Source: Candidatus Omnitrophota bacterium (GTDB taxonomy: Bacteria; Omnitrophota; Gorgyraeia; 1-14-0-20-64-10; JACQQZ01). From it: a DNA stretch of 5,584 nucleotides. Positions within the stretch are counted from its first letter, which is position 1; each line of letters starts with the position of its first letter. The stretch lies in assembly GCA_016206635.1 (NCBI GenBank), contig JACQRF010000133.1, positions 1-5,584 on the forward strand, written 5' to 3'. Position numbers and translations under genes: made by a program. The notes under the pieces were generated by a model. It saw only the letters and a list, made by a program, of their open reading frames with translations, searched no databases and had not been told where the DNA came from. Below are positions 5,534 to 5,584 of the stretch, piece by piece.

Positions 5534-5584
5534 CCCAAGCGCCGTGCTACTCTCCCACCTCGTTGCCAAGGCAGTACCATCGCC
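5534..5584 (-). rRNA. rrf: 5S ribosomal RNA, 3' part, cut by window edge
   Basis: The minus strand carries the 3' half of a bacterial 5S rRNA: GCGATGGTACTGCC, then a helix IV-like hairpin (CTGCCTT pairing with GAGGTGG around a GGCAAC loop), then the hallmark GGGAGAGTAG near 5548-5557, and a closing strand GGCGCTTGGG that would pair with the missing 5' end. About 51 of the usual 115-120 bases are inside the window. The 3' end at 5534 is estimated from the expected terminal stem and the start of the T-run, so it may be off by a few bases. The intrinsic terminator follows immediately, as expected for the last gene of an rrn operon. Confidence 0.88.

Noticed and set aside
1..5584. CRISPR arrays, insertion sequences, phage genes, tRNA genes, riboswitches
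   Set aside because: No direct repeat arrays, transposase-like frames, cloverleaf sequences or leader regions are visible; nearly every base belongs to a recognised housekeeping gene.

Overview
The window is a nearly gap-free, minus-strand block of housekeeping genes from a GC-rich bacterium. Read in the direction of transcription (high to low coordinates) it runs: 3' part of a 5S rRNA gene, a strong intrinsic terminator, yebC, ruvC, ruvA, ruvB, a 44-residue DUF2905-like peptide, a SpoIID/LytB-domain protein, queA, and the first 86 codons of tgt, which leaves the window at base 1. No gene is supported on the plus strand; the long plus-strand reading frames are GC-driven shadows. No stretch over 300 bases lacks a gene.

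Host: yebC-ruvC-ruvA-ruvB-(DUF2905)-spoIID-queA-tgt is, from memory, an order seen in several deep bacterial lineages, including Clostridia-like Firmicutes. High GC and the protein style suggest a Nitrospirota, Methylomirabilota (NC10) or deltaproteobacterial-type organism, but nothing here fixes the phylum and the guess is weak. A SpoIID-domain protein alone does not imply sporulation.

Layout: the right edge (5495-5584) holds the end of an rRNA operon and its terminator. The terminator's U-run ends only 16 nt before the yebC start codon, so the operon has almost no room for its own promoter after it. From yebC onward genes are separated by at most 15 nt or overlap: ruvC/ruvA share GTGA, ruvB starts 5 nt after ruvA, the DUF2905 frame starts 8 nt after ruvB, spoIID starts inside the DUF2905 frame, queA starts inside the end of spoIID, and tgt starts 9 nt after queA. 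This implies one transcript with translational coupling.

Functions: RuvA, RuvB and RuvC process Holliday junctions. QueA and Tgt act in queuosine modification of tRNA (Tgt exchanges the base at position 34, QueA completes the cyclopentenediol ring to epoxyqueuosine). YebC is a ribosome-associated or regulatory factor. SpoIID-type proteins act on peptidoglycan outside the cytoplasm. The queuosine pair and the Ruv set are each a functional module; the link between modules is conserved synteny rather than one pathway.

I found no convincing new biological system. The most unusual items are the short, apparently N-truncated DUF2905 peptide with the spoIID signal peptide nested in another frame of its membrane helix, and the rRNA terminator set against yebC.
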